From an uncultured Lachnospiraceae bacterium (GTDB taxonomy: Bacteria > Bacillota > Clostridia > Lachnospirales > Lachnospiraceae), in the NCBI GenBank assembly GCA_910587045.1, contig CAJULG010000001.1, positions 489,087 to 553,086 of the forward strand: DNA of 64,000 nt, given 5' to 3'. The position numbers were made by a program, and so were the translations under genes. The notes under the pieces were generated by a model. The model worked only from the letters and a program-made list of their open reading frames with translations, searched no databases and was not told the origin of the DNA. This document shows positions 26,898 through 36,545 of the stretch, one piece after another; position 1 is the stretch's first letter, and each line of letters begins with the position of its first letter.

Positions 26898-28142
26898 ATG
26901 ACAAATCGAACCGAGAATAAAAATTGTATCGTGGCACAGTCCGGCGGCCCTACTGCTGCTATTAATGCCAGTCTTGCCGGTGTGATCCAGGGCGTCTTTT
27001 GCAGTGAATCCTTTGATACGATTTATGGTTCCATAAATGGCATTCTCGGTATTTTAAATAACAGACTGATGAACCTTTCTGAGCAGAGCCAGAACCGCCC
27101 TCATTTCATAGAAACATTAAAAACCTCACCGGCCATGTACTTAGGCTCTTGTCGATATAAACTGCCGGATTACAAAGAGGATACGGAACCTTATCAAAAA
27201 ATTTTCAGATTATTTGAAAAAATGAACATAAGCGCCTTTTTCTATATCGGGGGCAACGATTCCATGGATACGGTCATGAAGCTCGGGCACTATGGAAAAC
27301 GGATCGGCAGTCCGATCTCCATCATTGGCATACCAAAAACCATTGATAATGACCTGTGCATTACCGATCATACGCCCGGGTACGGATCTGCTGCCAAGTT
27401 CGTAGCTTCCTCCCTCCTGGAGATTGCCCACGACACATTTATCTATGCAGTAAAAAGTGTTACCATAGTGGAGATCATGGGACGGGATGCTGGCTGGCTG
27501 ACTGCTGCCGCTGCTCTGGCAAGAAATGACTATAATGCCGCCCCGCATCTGATCTATCTGCCAGAGGTGGCTTTTTCAAAAGAAACCTTTTTACACGATG
27601 TAGAGAAGCTGCTCACCACAAAGAATAATGTGATCATAGCAGTTTCGGAAGGTATCCGTGATGAGGAAGGAAATTATATCAGTTCTGCCGCAGCTGCCGC
27701 CGACACTTTTGGACACAGTCAGCTAAGCGGTACCGGCAAAGCACTGGAATATATGATCAAGGATCACATCGGCGTCAAAGTACGTTCTATCGAACTGAAT
27801 GTTCTGCAACGCTGCGCCTCTCACACCGCCTCACTGACGGATCTGAATGAATCCTTTCAGTTGGGTGTCAAGGCTGTAGAAGGTGCAGAGCAGGGAGAGA
27901 CCATGTGCATGCTCACCATGCATCGCACCAGCCAGGTGCCTTATTGTATTAATATCCATTTCTCTTCTGTGGATGATATTGCAAATCAGGCAAAATCCAT
28001 TCCACGGGAATGGATCAACGAAGCAGGAAACGATGTAACGCCAGAACTTCTGGATTATATGCGTCCATTGATCCAGGGAGAACCGGATTTAAAGTATCAG
28101 GAAGGCCTGCCCGTTTATTTGCCTGTCGATCACCTTTTGTAA
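26898..28142 (+). CDS. 6-phosphofructokinase, probably pyrophosphate-dependent
   Basis: 414 residues, phosphorylates fructose-6-phosphate in glycolysis, and runs in reverse if PPi-linked. Start AQSGGPTAAINASLAG, donor loop FYIGGNDSMDT, substrate loop GIPKTIDNDL, then GYGSAAKF and EIMGRDAGWLTAAAALA. ATP enzymes have GGDG and PGTIDND; here GGND with Asp in place of the second Gly, and Lys in PKTIDND, both features associated with PPi use. The ribosome site is AAGGAGA. Plus strand among minus-strand neighbours, with its own promoter. Confidence 0.88.
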   Translation: MTNRTENKNCIVAQSGGPTAAINASLAGVIQGVFCSESFDTIYGSINGILGILNNRLMNLSEQSQNRPHFIETLKTSPAMYLGSCRYKLPDYKEDTEPYQKIFRLFEKMNISAFFYIGGNDSMDTVMKLGHYGKRIGSPISIIGIPKTIDNDLCITDHTPGYGSAAKFVASSLLEIAHDTFIYAVKSVTIVEIMGRDAGWLTAAAALARNDYNAAPHLIYLPEVAFSKETFLHDVEKLLTTKNNVIIAVSEGIRDEEGNYISSAAAAADTFGHSQLSGTGKALEYMIKDHIGVKVRSIELNVLQRCASHTASLTDLNESFQLGVKAVEGAEQGETMCMLTMHRTSQVPYCINIHFSSVDDIANQAKSIPREWINEAGNDVTPELLDYMRPLIQGEPDLKYQEGLPVYLPVDHLL

Positions 28143-28148
28143 CAATAA

Positions 28149-28185
28149 TATGAGCATACCATTCTTTCGGCATGGTATGCTCATA
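28149..28185. terminator. Hairpin between the converging PFK and GH3 genes
   Basis: A 14-bp perfect stem (TATGAGCATACCAT and its complement) with a 9-base loop containing TTCG. Neither side has a strong T run. It starts 6 bases after the PFK stop. Confidence 0.65.
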
Positions 28186-28189
28186 CACA

Positions 28190-30478
28190 CTAATGATTTA
28201 CCTTCTTCAAAATACCTTCCAGATATTCCCGGGTAATCTTCCCGTCGGAAAAACTCGGCAGACTCTTTAGCGGCATTTCTCTGCTTTGGGCTTCCATCAT
28301 ATCCGCAGTCCCTTCACCCAGTTGTGCATCATCTCCGGTTTCCGTATGGAACATACTGTCACAGATCCGCTTTAATTCTGTAATCTCCTCCTTCACTTCC
28401 GGACAATTCATGAAATCTCCCAGTACAGAGTTCATAGTATACGTATGCTTTGCCTTTGCAACCGGTGTAACATATACCGTTTCCTCCAAACGAATATCCT
28501 GAGAGGATGCGCCTGCCAGAATCCGGAATTCTCCTTCCTCGGTATACCAGCCTCTGGATTCCACATCATAATAGGCCCATGCCCGTTTTGATAATTCAAA
28601 CGTAACGGTCCTGCTCTCTCCCGGCTCCAACGCAACTTTTTCAAAGCCCTTTAACTCCTTCACCGGACGGATGACCCGGCTGGTCACATCCTGTACATAC
28701 AACTGAACGGCCTCCTTTCCAAACCGGTCTCCGGTATTCGTGATCGTAACTGCAACCTTACAGACTTCTTCATCCGTAAGCTTCTTCTTACTCACCTGCA
28801 TATCCGAGTAAGAAAAACTGGTGTAGCTTAAGCCATGGCCAAACGGAAACAGAACCTTCATCTGCTTCTTATCATAATACCGGTAACCAACAAAGATCCC
28901 TTCCTTATATTCTACTTTATCTGCTTCTCCCGGGAAATTCAGATACGACGGATTATCAGACAGCTTCAACGGGAAGGTCTCCGGCAGCTTTCCGGACGGA
29001 TTCGCTCTGCCGAACAGAATATCCACGGTTGCTGCACCAACGCCTTCTCCACCCAGATAAGCTTCCAGAATCCCCTTCACATCGTCCACCCATGGCATCT
29101 CAACCGGAGATCCGTTATGCAATACAACCACTGTATTGGGCTGAATCTCTGCCACTGCCTGAATCAGTCGATTTTGAATATCCGGCAGGCGCATATGCTT
29201 TCGGTCAAAGCCTTCTGATTCATAGGAGTCCGGCAGACCTGCAAAAATAACCGCAGCTTTCGCATTCTTTGCCGCCGCAACTGCATCATGAAAACGCTGC
29301 TGCTCCAGACGCAGGGCCTCCTCTCCCTCTGCATCCCCGATGTCGAATCCGGAAACATAGGTTACGCGTTCCATCGTCTTTACTTCATCTAAGGCAGAGG
29401 ACGGATTCCATACATTCACATGCGAACTTCCGCCACCCTGAATTCTCGGTTTCTCCGCAAATTTACCAATGAATACAACCGGCTCGTCATCTGACAGTGG
29501 AAGGACAGCATCCTCATTCTTTAAAAGCACCATACACTCCTTTGCAATATCTATCGCCAGCAGATGATCCGCATCCTTATCCCAGACTGCATTCTCCTCC
29601 CGGTTCTCCACATAAGTCATGATACGGCTGACGATTCGCACACAGGCCTCGTCCAGTACGGATTCTGGAGTTTCACCACGCTTTACCGCCTCAACAATTT
29701 TGGCATCATTATAACCGCCGCTTCCCGGCATTTCCAGATCCAGCCCTGCCATCAATCCCTGAACGCGGTCGTTCACCGCTCCCCAATCCGTAACTACAAG
29801 CCCGTCATACCCCCATTCTTCCTTTAGCACATCATGCAGCAGCCAGTGATTCTCAGATGCAAAGGTTCCATTGATCTGATTATAAGAACACATGACTGCC
29901 CAGGGCTTTGCCTCTTTAATGGCCATTTCAAACGCCGCCAGATAAATCTCCCGCAGGGTACGCTCATCCACTTCTGAGCTGATAGCCATTCGCCTGGTCT
30001 CCTGATTATTGGCTGCAAAATGCTTGATACAGGCACCTACATTCTGACTTTGAACCCCTTTGATATGCGCCGCTGCAATCTGGCCGGATAGATATGGATC
30101 CTCAGAATAGTATTCAAAATTCCGCCCACAGATCGGACTCCGCTTAATATTGGCTCCCGGTCCTAATAATATACTGATATTCTCTGCCTGACAGGCGTGT
30201 CCCATTGCCTTTCCTGCCCGATACATTGCATCACGGTCAAAGGATGCCGCCTCTGCACAGGAGCCCGGAAAACAGACTGCCCTAATACTGTCGTTGATGC
30301 CTGCGCCTTCCCGTTCCGCCTGCTTCCGAAGACCATTGGGACCGTCACAGACCATTACCTCCGGGATCCCTAACCGTTCCACAGATTTCAATCGCCAGAA
30401 ATCTTTCCCGGAGCAAAGACCCGCTTTTTCCTCCAGTGTCATTTGCCTAACGAATGCTACAGCTTCTTCCCTTGTCAT
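28190..30478 (-). CDS. GH3 beta-glucosidase with fibronectin III-like C-terminal domain
   Basis: 762 residues, no signal peptide, so intracellular and acting on imported oligosaccharides. Order: N-terminal TIM barrel with KHFAANNQETRRM (the K-H catalytic-site loop) and VVTDWGAVND carrying the nucleophile Asp; then the alpha/beta sandwich (ECMVLLKNEDAVLPL, AGLPDSYESEGFDR); then the Fn3-like domain (VTITNTGDRFGKEAVQLYVQD). Substrate is probably a beta-linked glucoside or xyloside. Its promoter diverges from two spore-coat-like genes. No transporter lies beside it. Confidence 0.93.
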   Translation of the reverse strand: MTREEAVAFVRQMTLEEKAGLCSGKDFWRLKSVERLGIPEVMVCDGPNGLRKQAEREGAGINDSIRAVCFPGSCAEAASFDRDAMYRAGKAMGHACQAENISILLGPGANIKRSPICGRNFEYYSEDPYLSGQIAAAHIKGVQSQNVGACIKHFAANNQETRRMAISSEVDERTLREIYLAAFEMAIKEAKPWAVMCSYNQINGTFASENHWLLHDVLKEEWGYDGLVVTDWGAVNDRVQGLMAGLDLEMPGSGGYNDAKIVEAVKRGETPESVLDEACVRIVSRIMTYVENREENAVWDKDADHLLAIDIAKECMVLLKNEDAVLPLSDDEPVVFIGKFAEKPRIQGGGSSHVNVWNPSSALDEVKTMERVTYVSGFDIGDAEGEEALRLEQQRFHDAVAAAKNAKAAVIFAGLPDSYESEGFDRKHMRLPDIQNRLIQAVAEIQPNTVVVLHNGSPVEMPWVDDVKGILEAYLGGEGVGAATVDILFGRANPSGKLPETFPLKLSDNPSYLNFPGEADKVEYKEGIFVGYRYYDKKQMKVLFPFGHGLSYTSFSYSDMQVSKKKLTDEEVCKVAVTITNTGDRFGKEAVQLYVQDVTSRVIRPVKELKGFEKVALEPGESRTVTFELSKRAWAYYDVESRGWYTEEGEFRILAGASSQDIRLEETVYVTPVAKAKHTYTMNSVLGDFMNCPEVKEEITELKRICDSMFHTETGDDAQLGEGTADMMEAQSREMPLKSLPSFSDGKITREYLEGILKKVNH

Positions 30479-30551
30479 TTCCTGTTACCTCCTTGTACAT
30501 TATAATGATGTCTAGTTCCTTCTCCGCTCATCCCTGTTCTAATCTGCATCT

Positions 30552-30579
30552 ATTATAACAAATCCGGGGTAGCAATCAA
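30552..30579 (-). promoter_or_regulatory. Promoter of the GH3 beta-glucosidase gene
   Basis: Minus strand TTGATT (30574-30579), 16 bases, TATAAT (30552-30557), some 70 bases before the start. No clear cre site is seen. Confidence 0.6.
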
Positions 30580-30623
30580 AGTATTATACAGTTCAAAAAA
30601 ATAAAAACATTTTTCTTTATTTT

Positions 30624-30655
30624 GAATAATGTTCTTTTGTTTACACATACTAGAT
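30624..30655 (+). promoter_or_regulatory. Possible sporulation (sigma-E type) promoter of the coat-like pair
   Basis: GAATAAT and, about 15 bases on, CATACTAG resemble the sigma-E boxes (GNATATT-like and CATACANT). A good sigma-A pair is not seen here. Consistent with the coat-like genes that follow, but the match is partial. Confidence 0.3.
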
Positions 30656-30683
30656 ATTGAAATTTAAAAAAGGAGATGGAACT

Positions 30684-30869
30684 ATGAGTAATTTATCAGA
30701 ACTTGAATTACAGAATCTTCGTCATTTAATCGGAGGATTCGAAACCAGTCATTGTAAGATGCAGAATTATGCACAGGAAGCAACGGACCCGCAGATCAAA
30801 TCATTCTTCGAGGATGCTGTAACTTCTTCTATGGATAACAAGCAGACCCTGATGAAATTCTTACAGTAA
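30684..30869 (+). CDS. Small spore coat-like protein
   Basis: 61 residues from the ATG at 30684 with AAAGGAGATG ahead of it; the frame extends upstream but without support. The short helical protein (LSELELQNLRHLIGGFETSHCKMQNYAQEATDPQIKSFFEDAV) resembles the N-terminal helices of the CotF/ferritin-like coat family. It is followed at 48 bases by a second helical protein, and the two may together correspond to one longer coat protein family. Function is inferred from family resemblance only. Confidence 0.65.
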   Translation: MSNLSELELQNLRHLIGGFETSHCKMQNYAQEATDPQIKSFFEDAVTSSMDNKQTLMKFLQ

Positions 30870-30917
30870 CAAAGTTCAAATCGAAGCACGTTCAATACAA
30901 TCCAGGAGGGAATAACA

Positions 30918-31160
30918 ATGGAAGAAAAGACCATGGTAGCTGATACCCTTGAAGGTATCAATTCAGAATTAAAGAAATATGCAGATATGATCCCACAGAC
31001 AGAAAACAAGGAATTGAAACAGACTCTGAAGCAGTTCCGTAATGCTGCAGAAATGTGTCAGGAACAGATCTATACCATCGCCCGTGAGCGGCAATACTAT
31101 GTACCTGCCATGAAAGCAACCGAGGATGAGGTTTCTCACGTAAGAAATCTGTTCTGCTAA
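30918..31160 (+). CDS. CotF-like spore coat protein
   Basis: 80 residues, ribosome site CAGGAGGG. All-helical: DTLEGINSELKKYADMIPQTENKELKQTLKQFRNAAEM, then IYTIARERQYYVPAMKATEDEV. The last part, 'A..R.YY.PA..A', is typical of CotF-type coat proteins in Clostridia. Shares a transcript with the previous small gene and ends at a strong terminator. Expected in the mother-cell spore coat, if expressed. Confidence 0.7.
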   Translation: MEEKTMVADTLEGINSELKKYADMIPQTENKELKQTLKQFRNAAEMCQEQIYTIARERQYYVPAMKATEDEVSHVRNLFC

Positions 31161-31185
31161 TCCTGTGCTTTCGCGTAATCAATAC

Positions 31186-31219
31186 AGGGCTGCCATGACA
31201 GGGCAGCCCTTTCTTTTTC
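31186..31219 (+). terminator. Terminator of the coat-like operon
   Basis: AGGGCTGCC pairs with GGCAGCCCT around a 7-base loop, followed by TTCTTTTTC. Confidence 0.85.
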
Positions 31220-31236
31220 ATAACAGTTGTATTTAC

Positions 31237-31929
31237 CTACAGACCAATAACAGAATCCAGCGGAAGGGATAATACAATCCCCTGGGCCTCACTGTGAATA
31301 CCACACTGCTCTCCTATCTCACGCATGATCGTTACCTTACTTTCCGCATCCGAGATGATCAGAACCAGTTCTTTCTCGTCCTGTACGCTCAGACCCCAGA
31401 AGTTTGTTACTTCCTCATCACTTTTCCGCCTGCAGTTCACAACGGTACCCCCGCTGGCACCGGCAGACCTGGCTGCCTCCATCACCTCAGAGCTAAAGCC
31501 TCTGTTTACAATCGCAGCAATCATGGCATGTTTGATATGATCCATGGATATCATCTCCTTTTTTTCCTCTGAAGGAATTGTCCCCTCCGTAATATGCTCC
31601 AGTATATGAAACAACAGATTGTTTGCTCCTGTCATCGGTACCGTCACGGCAATTCCACTGTTGACTGCACCAAGCTTCAATTCTGATTTCAGCTTTCCCA
31701 GCAGCTTATCTGCAAATGGCTTGGGCATCATACTAAGCAACAGCACCTTATCAATACTGCCAAGGCCCAGCATATCCATAATTTCACTGGATGCTGTTCC
31801 GATCACTTCAATCCTGTATTGCATGGGAAGACCGCCCCTTTGGAACAGCTTCATTGCCTTTTCCGCCAGCTTGGGAGTCGTAATCAGCATTAATAACCGA
31901 TAGGAACTATGTTTTTCATTCGTTACCAT
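31237..31929 (-). CDS. Tandem PII-like regulatory protein, partner of DUF1538 protein
   Basis: 230 residues from 31929, with GAGGAGG nine bases upstream. The start overlaps the DUF1538 stop by 14 bases, indicating coupling. Two halves each look like a small alpha/beta PII-type domain: residues about 8-110 (YRLLMLITTPKLAEKAMKLF...) and about 125-230 (MDHIKHAMIAAIVNRGFSSEVMEAARSAGASGGTVV, then QDEKELVLIISDAE). The GASGGTVV stretch recalls the 'GA.GGTV..ARG' pattern of PII proteins. The classical T-loop Tyr is not evident. Likely a soluble regulator that gates or senses for its membrane partner. Confidence 0.7.
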   Translation of the reverse strand: MVTNEKHSSYRLLMLITTPKLAEKAMKLFQRGGLPMQYRIEVIGTASSEIMDMLGLGSIDKVLLLSMMPKPFADKLLGKLKSELKLGAVNSGIAVTVPMTGANNLLFHILEHITEGTIPSEEKKEMISMDHIKHAMIAAIVNRGFSSEVMEAARSAGASGGTVVNCRRKSDEEVTNFWGLSVQDEKELVLIISDAESKVTIMREIGEQCGIHSEAQGIVLSLPLDSVIGL

Positions 31930-33460
31930 CACTTGCTTCCTCCTCAAAACTAATAATTTCATCTGCGTCACGGATCGCATTCAGGCCCTGAGCTGCCGTC
32001 TTTTGCAGCTTAGCCATCTTATAACGATAGCGTAATCCCATAATCTGAACTGCAATTAACGGGGTCAGCGCAACCAGTGCCACAATTCCAAATGCATCCG
32101 TCATAATACTTCCACCAATCGTCTCACAGGCGCCAATACAAAGCGGCAGTAAAAAAGTCGTTGTCATAGGACCGCTGGCAACTCCGCCGGAGTCAAACGC
32201 AATTCCCACAAAGATCCGGGGAACCAGGCGTGACATGATCAATGCGATCACATAACCTGGAATGACGATCCAGTAGATCGGTATCCCCGTCAGCACCCGG
32301 AGCATTGCAATGCCAATACTGACAGCTACGCCGATGGAGAGGCACAGATTCATAGTCTTATCCGAAATTGCACCGTTTGTTACGGATTGTACCTGATGAT
32401 TTAAGATCTGGATCGCAGGCTCTGCCTTTACGATATAATACCCGATCAACATTCCGATCGGTATCAGCAGCCAGCGGTGATTCATTGCCGCAAGTTCCCG
32501 CCCGAGCAGGGTTCCAACCGGCGCAAATCCTACATTCACACCGCACAGGAACAGAACCAGTCCCAGATATGTATATACAAATCCGACCAGAATCCGGAAA
32601 TTCTGGCGTCGCTGATAGCGGCGGGTCGTTAGCTGAAACAGCACCCATACTGCGATGATCGGCAGAACCGATATGATAACCTCTTTTGCATACTTTGGAA
32701 GCTCCCATGCAAATTCGATCACCACATCCCGCATAGTTGATGCGGTGGCAATTTCCGAAGCAGAATACACCGTCTGCTCCGGATGAAAAAAACACCCAAG
32801 AATCAGAACTGCCAATATGGGACCTCCACTGGACAATGCGATGAGACCAAAACTGTCACTGGATGAATTCTTTTCACTTCGAATGGAAGAAATACCTACG
32901 CCCATTGCCATTATAAACGGAACTGTGATCGGACCGGTCGTAACACCGCCGGAATCGAAGGCTACTGCCAGAAAATCCTTTGGAACAAACAGGGATACAC
33001 CAATCAGCAACACATACATACCGATCAATAAAAGAGACAGATCAATCTTCCATATAATTCTCAGGACTGCGATCGCAAGGAATATCCCTACCCCAACTGC
33101 CACTGTAAAGATCAGGTTCATATTCGGAATCGAAGGAACCTGTTCTGCCAGTACCTGCAGATCCGGTTCTGCGATCGTAATAATGATTCCCATTACCATG
33201 GCGATCATGACAACAAAGAAAATACGTTTCAGCTTGGTCAGTTGTATTCCGATTCCCTCTCCTAACGGGCTCATCGCCATCTCCGCTCCCAGCTGAAACA
33301 ATCCCATACCCAGGATCAGCATGACAGCACCTGCCAGAAACATAACAACAACATCAATACTTAGAGGAACAATAAATACACTGATCACCAGAACAATACC
33401 GGTTATCGGTAAAACAGCAGAAAGAGATTCCAGAATCTTCGCTTTTAATTTCGGGTTCAT
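31916..33460 (-). CDS. DUF1538 integral membrane protein, duplicated
   Basis: 514 residues from 33460, GGAGGAG ahead of the start. About 12 membrane segments in two similar halves. Each half contains the same signature: VAFDSGGVTTGPITVPFIMA near 190 and IAFDSGGVASGPMTTTFLLP near 435, which are the DUF1538 motifs. This looks like an inverted- or tandem-repeat transporter fold with the FDSGG(V)xxGP loop in a substrate or ion path. Cargo is unknown. The PII-like gene that overlaps its end suggests control by a nucleotide or nitrogen signal. Confidence 0.85.
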   Translation of the reverse strand: MNPKLKAKILESLSAVLPITGIVLVISVFIVPLSIDVVVMFLAGAVMLILGMGLFQLGAEMAMSPLGEGIGIQLTKLKRIFFVVMIAMVMGIIITIAEPDLQVLAEQVPSIPNMNLIFTVAVGVGIFLAIAVLRIIWKIDLSLLLIGMYVLLIGVSLFVPKDFLAVAFDSGGVTTGPITVPFIMAMGVGISSIRSEKNSSSDSFGLIALSSGGPILAVLILGCFFHPEQTVYSASEIATASTMRDVVIEFAWELPKYAKEVIISVLPIIAVWVLFQLTTRRYQRRQNFRILVGFVYTYLGLVLFLCGVNVGFAPVGTLLGRELAAMNHRWLLIPIGMLIGYYIVKAEPAIQILNHQVQSVTNGAISDKTMNLCLSIGVAVSIGIAMLRVLTGIPIYWIVIPGYVIALIMSRLVPRIFVGIAFDSGGVASGPMTTTFLLPLCIGACETIGGSIMTDAFGIVALVALTPLIAVQIMGLRYRYKMAKLQKTAAQGLNAIRDADEIISFEEEASDGNE

Positions 33461-33529
33461 AATCTCCTCCTTCTTACATTCATTTCCTGATATCAATAAA
33501 ATTATTATAATATGTGCAAAAATATGCTG

Positions 33530-36493
33530 TCAAGAACCGCGTTCCGTATCATTGTTCTCAACCTCCAGGGAAATCGGAACCTTTCCCTCTTTCATCAATT
33601 CCAGCATAACAGCGACAATTTCCGGATCAAACTGGGTTCCGGCATTGTCAGTCAACTCTTCCATGATCTTCTGTGTATCCAGATCCTTTCGATAGCATCT
33701 TGCACTGGACATGGCATCATAAGAATCCGCCACACAGATGATCCTGGCAAAGTACGGAATCTCTTCTCCCTTTAATCCTTCATTATAACCTGTACCGTCA
33801 TACCGTTCATGATGATACCTGGCTCCTTCACTGATTCCCGGTAAGGAAGAAAAATCCTTTAGAATCTCTCCTCCGATCCTCGGATGACTCATAATGATCT
33901 CCCGTTCTTCCTCAGTCAGCTTGCCTGGTTTATTCAATATCTTATCGGAAATCCCGATCTTTCCAATATCATGCAGCAATGCAATAAAATAAATCCGCTC
34001 CTGCTCATCCTTCGACAGCTTCAGCCTTTTTGCAATTTCCAGCGAATAGGCTGCCACACGGACAGAATGCCCGTTGGTATATTTATCCTTTGCATCTATT
34101 GTGTTGGCAAAGGTTTTCAGAGCCTGCTCAATGATACTCTGATATGCTGCCTGACGCTTCTTAAGTCGTCTGGTATTTACCAGGATTGCAAGCCAGATCA
34201 GTATGGCAACCAGAACCAGACTGATCATTCCGATCGCAACCCAGAACCAGGCATATTCCCAGATCATATATTCCTTTCGGATCTGTACAGTATATGGGTT
34301 CCCGGCAGGATTTCCGTCTTCATCAAGAACCTCGAGCAGGAATTCATAATCGCCGCCTGACAGATTGGTATAACTGACGCTCATAGGCTGCGTATTGGAA
34401 ATTGTATGGAATTCCTGATCAAATCCCCGGAGCTGGTATCGGAGCATCACTTCTTTTCCCGAGAACGACAATGCAGCAAACCGAATGGTCAGACGGGTAG
34501 CATTTCCCTCCATATGCACTGTATCCGGATTCTCCCATATCTGATCGTCAATCTCGACCTGGTTTACAACTGTCCGGACTTTCTGCCGCTGTGCATCTAA
34601 TTCGTTCATATTCAGAATGGATAATCCGTTACTGGTACAAAGATAAAACGCATCTCCTGCTTTCACATTCCAATTATTTGCATTCAGCGTGCCGGTCAGT
34701 CCATCCGATACTCCCAGTATTCTTACTTTCGCTTCGTTTCCGGAAAGCAGTTCCTTCCGATCCAGAACATGAATGCCATTGCTCTGCATCAGCCATACGT
34801 CTTCTCCATGCAGATACAGATCGAAAATACTGCCTGGACTTTTCTCATAATTATCTAACAGACGAAATTCCTGAAAGTCCCAATAAAACAGTTCATTACC
34901 GGCGCTGATAAAGATTCCGCTTTCATCTGTATCCGGCAGCATCCGCAGTACCACCCCGGAAGAAAGTCCTTCATCAAAACCATAATGCGTCACCTGGTCT
35001 CCCTGAATGGCATAGAAACCCTGTCCGTCACTGCCGGCATATAACGTACCATCCGTTCCCTCACACAGACATAAAATCGTCGGATAAGATAAACCATCCT
35101 GTTCTGTATATGTACGGACAACTTCATGATCCTGCAGAAGCGTAACACCATTCTGAGTTGCAACTGCGATCCTCCCGTCAGAGCATTCCAGTATCATCCG
35201 GATCTGACCGTTGGACATTCCGGTTTCCTGATCGAACTCCGTAATCCTTTCCTCCTCCGGTTCATAAAGCACAAGCCCATGCTGATAATAGGTACCGATC
35301 CAGATATTACCTTCCCTGTCACATAAAATATTCCGTACCCGTATTCCTTTTAATAATTCTGTCAATTCATTTTCAATGGGAACAAAGTTCTGATCCAGAA
35401 GAATGACTCCGGTATCGGTTCCCAGATAATAGATTCCATTCCCAACTGCCACTGCATTAATGGAGGTCTCAGAAAGTCCGGCTTTCATATTCCCATTATA
35501 GTAAACCCCATCTACCAGATGGATCACCCCGTAGCTGGTAGATGCGAGCCAGATATTTCCCTCATAATCAAAAGCAATGGTATTCACAGCCGTTATATGC
35601 TTTCCGGTTACCGTATGCCATTGCTGACGGCTATCCAGATAGCCGGCACCATTCAATGCTGCTACCCAGATGTTTCCCTGTGTATCCTGCCGAATCTCGT
35701 TTACGGTAGAAAGTTCATGAATGGAATATTTATGGAATGAGAAGGAATCCTCCTTATAATCCGCATTCACAATATTCACCTGATAGATCAGACTGTCGCT
35801 GGTGCCCAGATAGATTTCCCTGTCGCTGGTCGCACCAACGGAATAAACCGGCGCTTCCAGCAGCACATTGGAATCCAGGATCCCCGTTATCTTATCCCCG
35901 GAAAGAAGGGTTACGATTCCGTCACTCATACAGGTCCAGAGAACATCGTTTTCATCTACAGCCATACTGTAGATTGCAGTTCCATGCACATCCTCATTTA
36001 CCAGCTTAAGCTTCCCATCCTCTGCTCTTGCCAGACCGGATGTCGTTCCTACATATATATTGCCGCCGGAATCCTCTGCAAAACAACGAACGGATAAGAA
36101 TTCCTTATCATTTTCATATTCATAATGTGTGAACTGATCATCCTCATACAGATATACGCCTCTGTCATTGGTTCCGATCCATAACCGCCCTCTCACATCC
36201 TCAAAGAGACAACGGATACTGGAGGATAGAAGCAGTCCATCCTTTGAATAATTCCGAAACGTCGTTCCGTCATAACGAATCAGGCCGCCATAGCTTCCGA
36301 TCCAGACATATCCGTCTCCAGTCTGCATTACTACATTCGCTTCACCGGTAGGCAATCCATTGGTTTCGTTGTATTCATAAATGATCCAGTCCTGTAAGCC
36401 GGAACCATCCTCCCCCAACACAACATCGGAATCCCCCATAAGCAGAAACAAAAGAAACGCTACAAAACAAACTATACCCCTTACCCGTTTCAT
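33530..36493 (-). CDS. Beta-propeller receptor with HD-GYP c-di-GMP phosphodiesterase domain
   Basis: 987 residues. Signal/anchor segment 6-27; extracellular two-component-regulator propeller repeats (G.IWIG.Y..G.., many copies of 'IWIGT', 'LWIGTNDRGVY') over about 40-640; a Y_Y_Y-type immunoglobulin domain about 645-735 (RYQLRGFDQEFHTISN, YEFLLEVLDEDGNP); one membrane segment about 745-770; then HD-GYP from about 795. The metal and catalytic residues HDIGK (842-846) and HHERYDGTGYN are present, but the Pro of GYP is Asn. It replaces the usual histidine kinase with a second-messenger hydrolase, so a surface sugar signal could lower c-di-GMP directly. Confidence 0.88.
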   Translation of the reverse strand: MKRVRGIVCFVAFLLFLLMGDSDVVLGEDGSGLQDWIIYEYNETNGLPTGEANVVMQTGDGYVWIGSYGGLIRYDGTTFRNYSKDGLLLSSSIRCLFEDVRGRLWIGTNDRGVYLYEDDQFTHYEYENDKEFLSVRCFAEDSGGNIYVGTTSGLARAEDGKLKLVNEDVHGTAIYSMAVDENDVLWTCMSDGIVTLLSGDKITGILDSNVLLEAPVYSVGATSDREIYLGTSDSLIYQVNIVNADYKEDSFSFHKYSIHELSTVNEIRQDTQGNIWVAALNGAGYLDSRQQWHTVTGKHITAVNTIAFDYEGNIWLASTSYGVIHLVDGVYYNGNMKAGLSETSINAVAVGNGIYYLGTDTGVILLDQNFVPIENELTELLKGIRVRNILCDREGNIWIGTYYQHGLVLYEPEEERITEFDQETGMSNGQIRMILECSDGRIAVATQNGVTLLQDHEVVRTYTEQDGLSYPTILCLCEGTDGTLYAGSDGQGFYAIQGDQVTHYGFDEGLSSGVVLRMLPDTDESGIFISAGNELFYWDFQEFRLLDNYEKSPGSIFDLYLHGEDVWLMQSNGIHVLDRKELLSGNEAKVRILGVSDGLTGTLNANNWNVKAGDAFYLCTSNGLSILNMNELDAQRQKVRTVVNQVEIDDQIWENPDTVHMEGNATRLTIRFAALSFSGKEVMLRYQLRGFDQEFHTISNTQPMSVSYTNLSGGDYEFLLEVLDEDGNPAGNPYTVQIRKEYMIWEYAWFWVAIGMISLVLVAILIWLAILVNTRRLKKRQAAYQSIIEQALKTFANTIDAKDKYTNGHSVRVAAYSLEIAKRLKLSKDEQERIYFIALLHDIGKIGISDKILNKPGKLTEEEREIIMSHPRIGGEILKDFSSLPGISEGARYHHERYDGTGYNEGLKGEEIPYFARIICVADSYDAMSSARCYRKDLDTQKIMEELTDNAGTQFDPEIVAVMLELMKEGKVPISLEVENNDTERGS

Positions 36494-36545
36494 CTTCGTA
36501 TCCTCTCCTGTTTTTTGTTATTCTACCCATACTCATTTATCTTAT

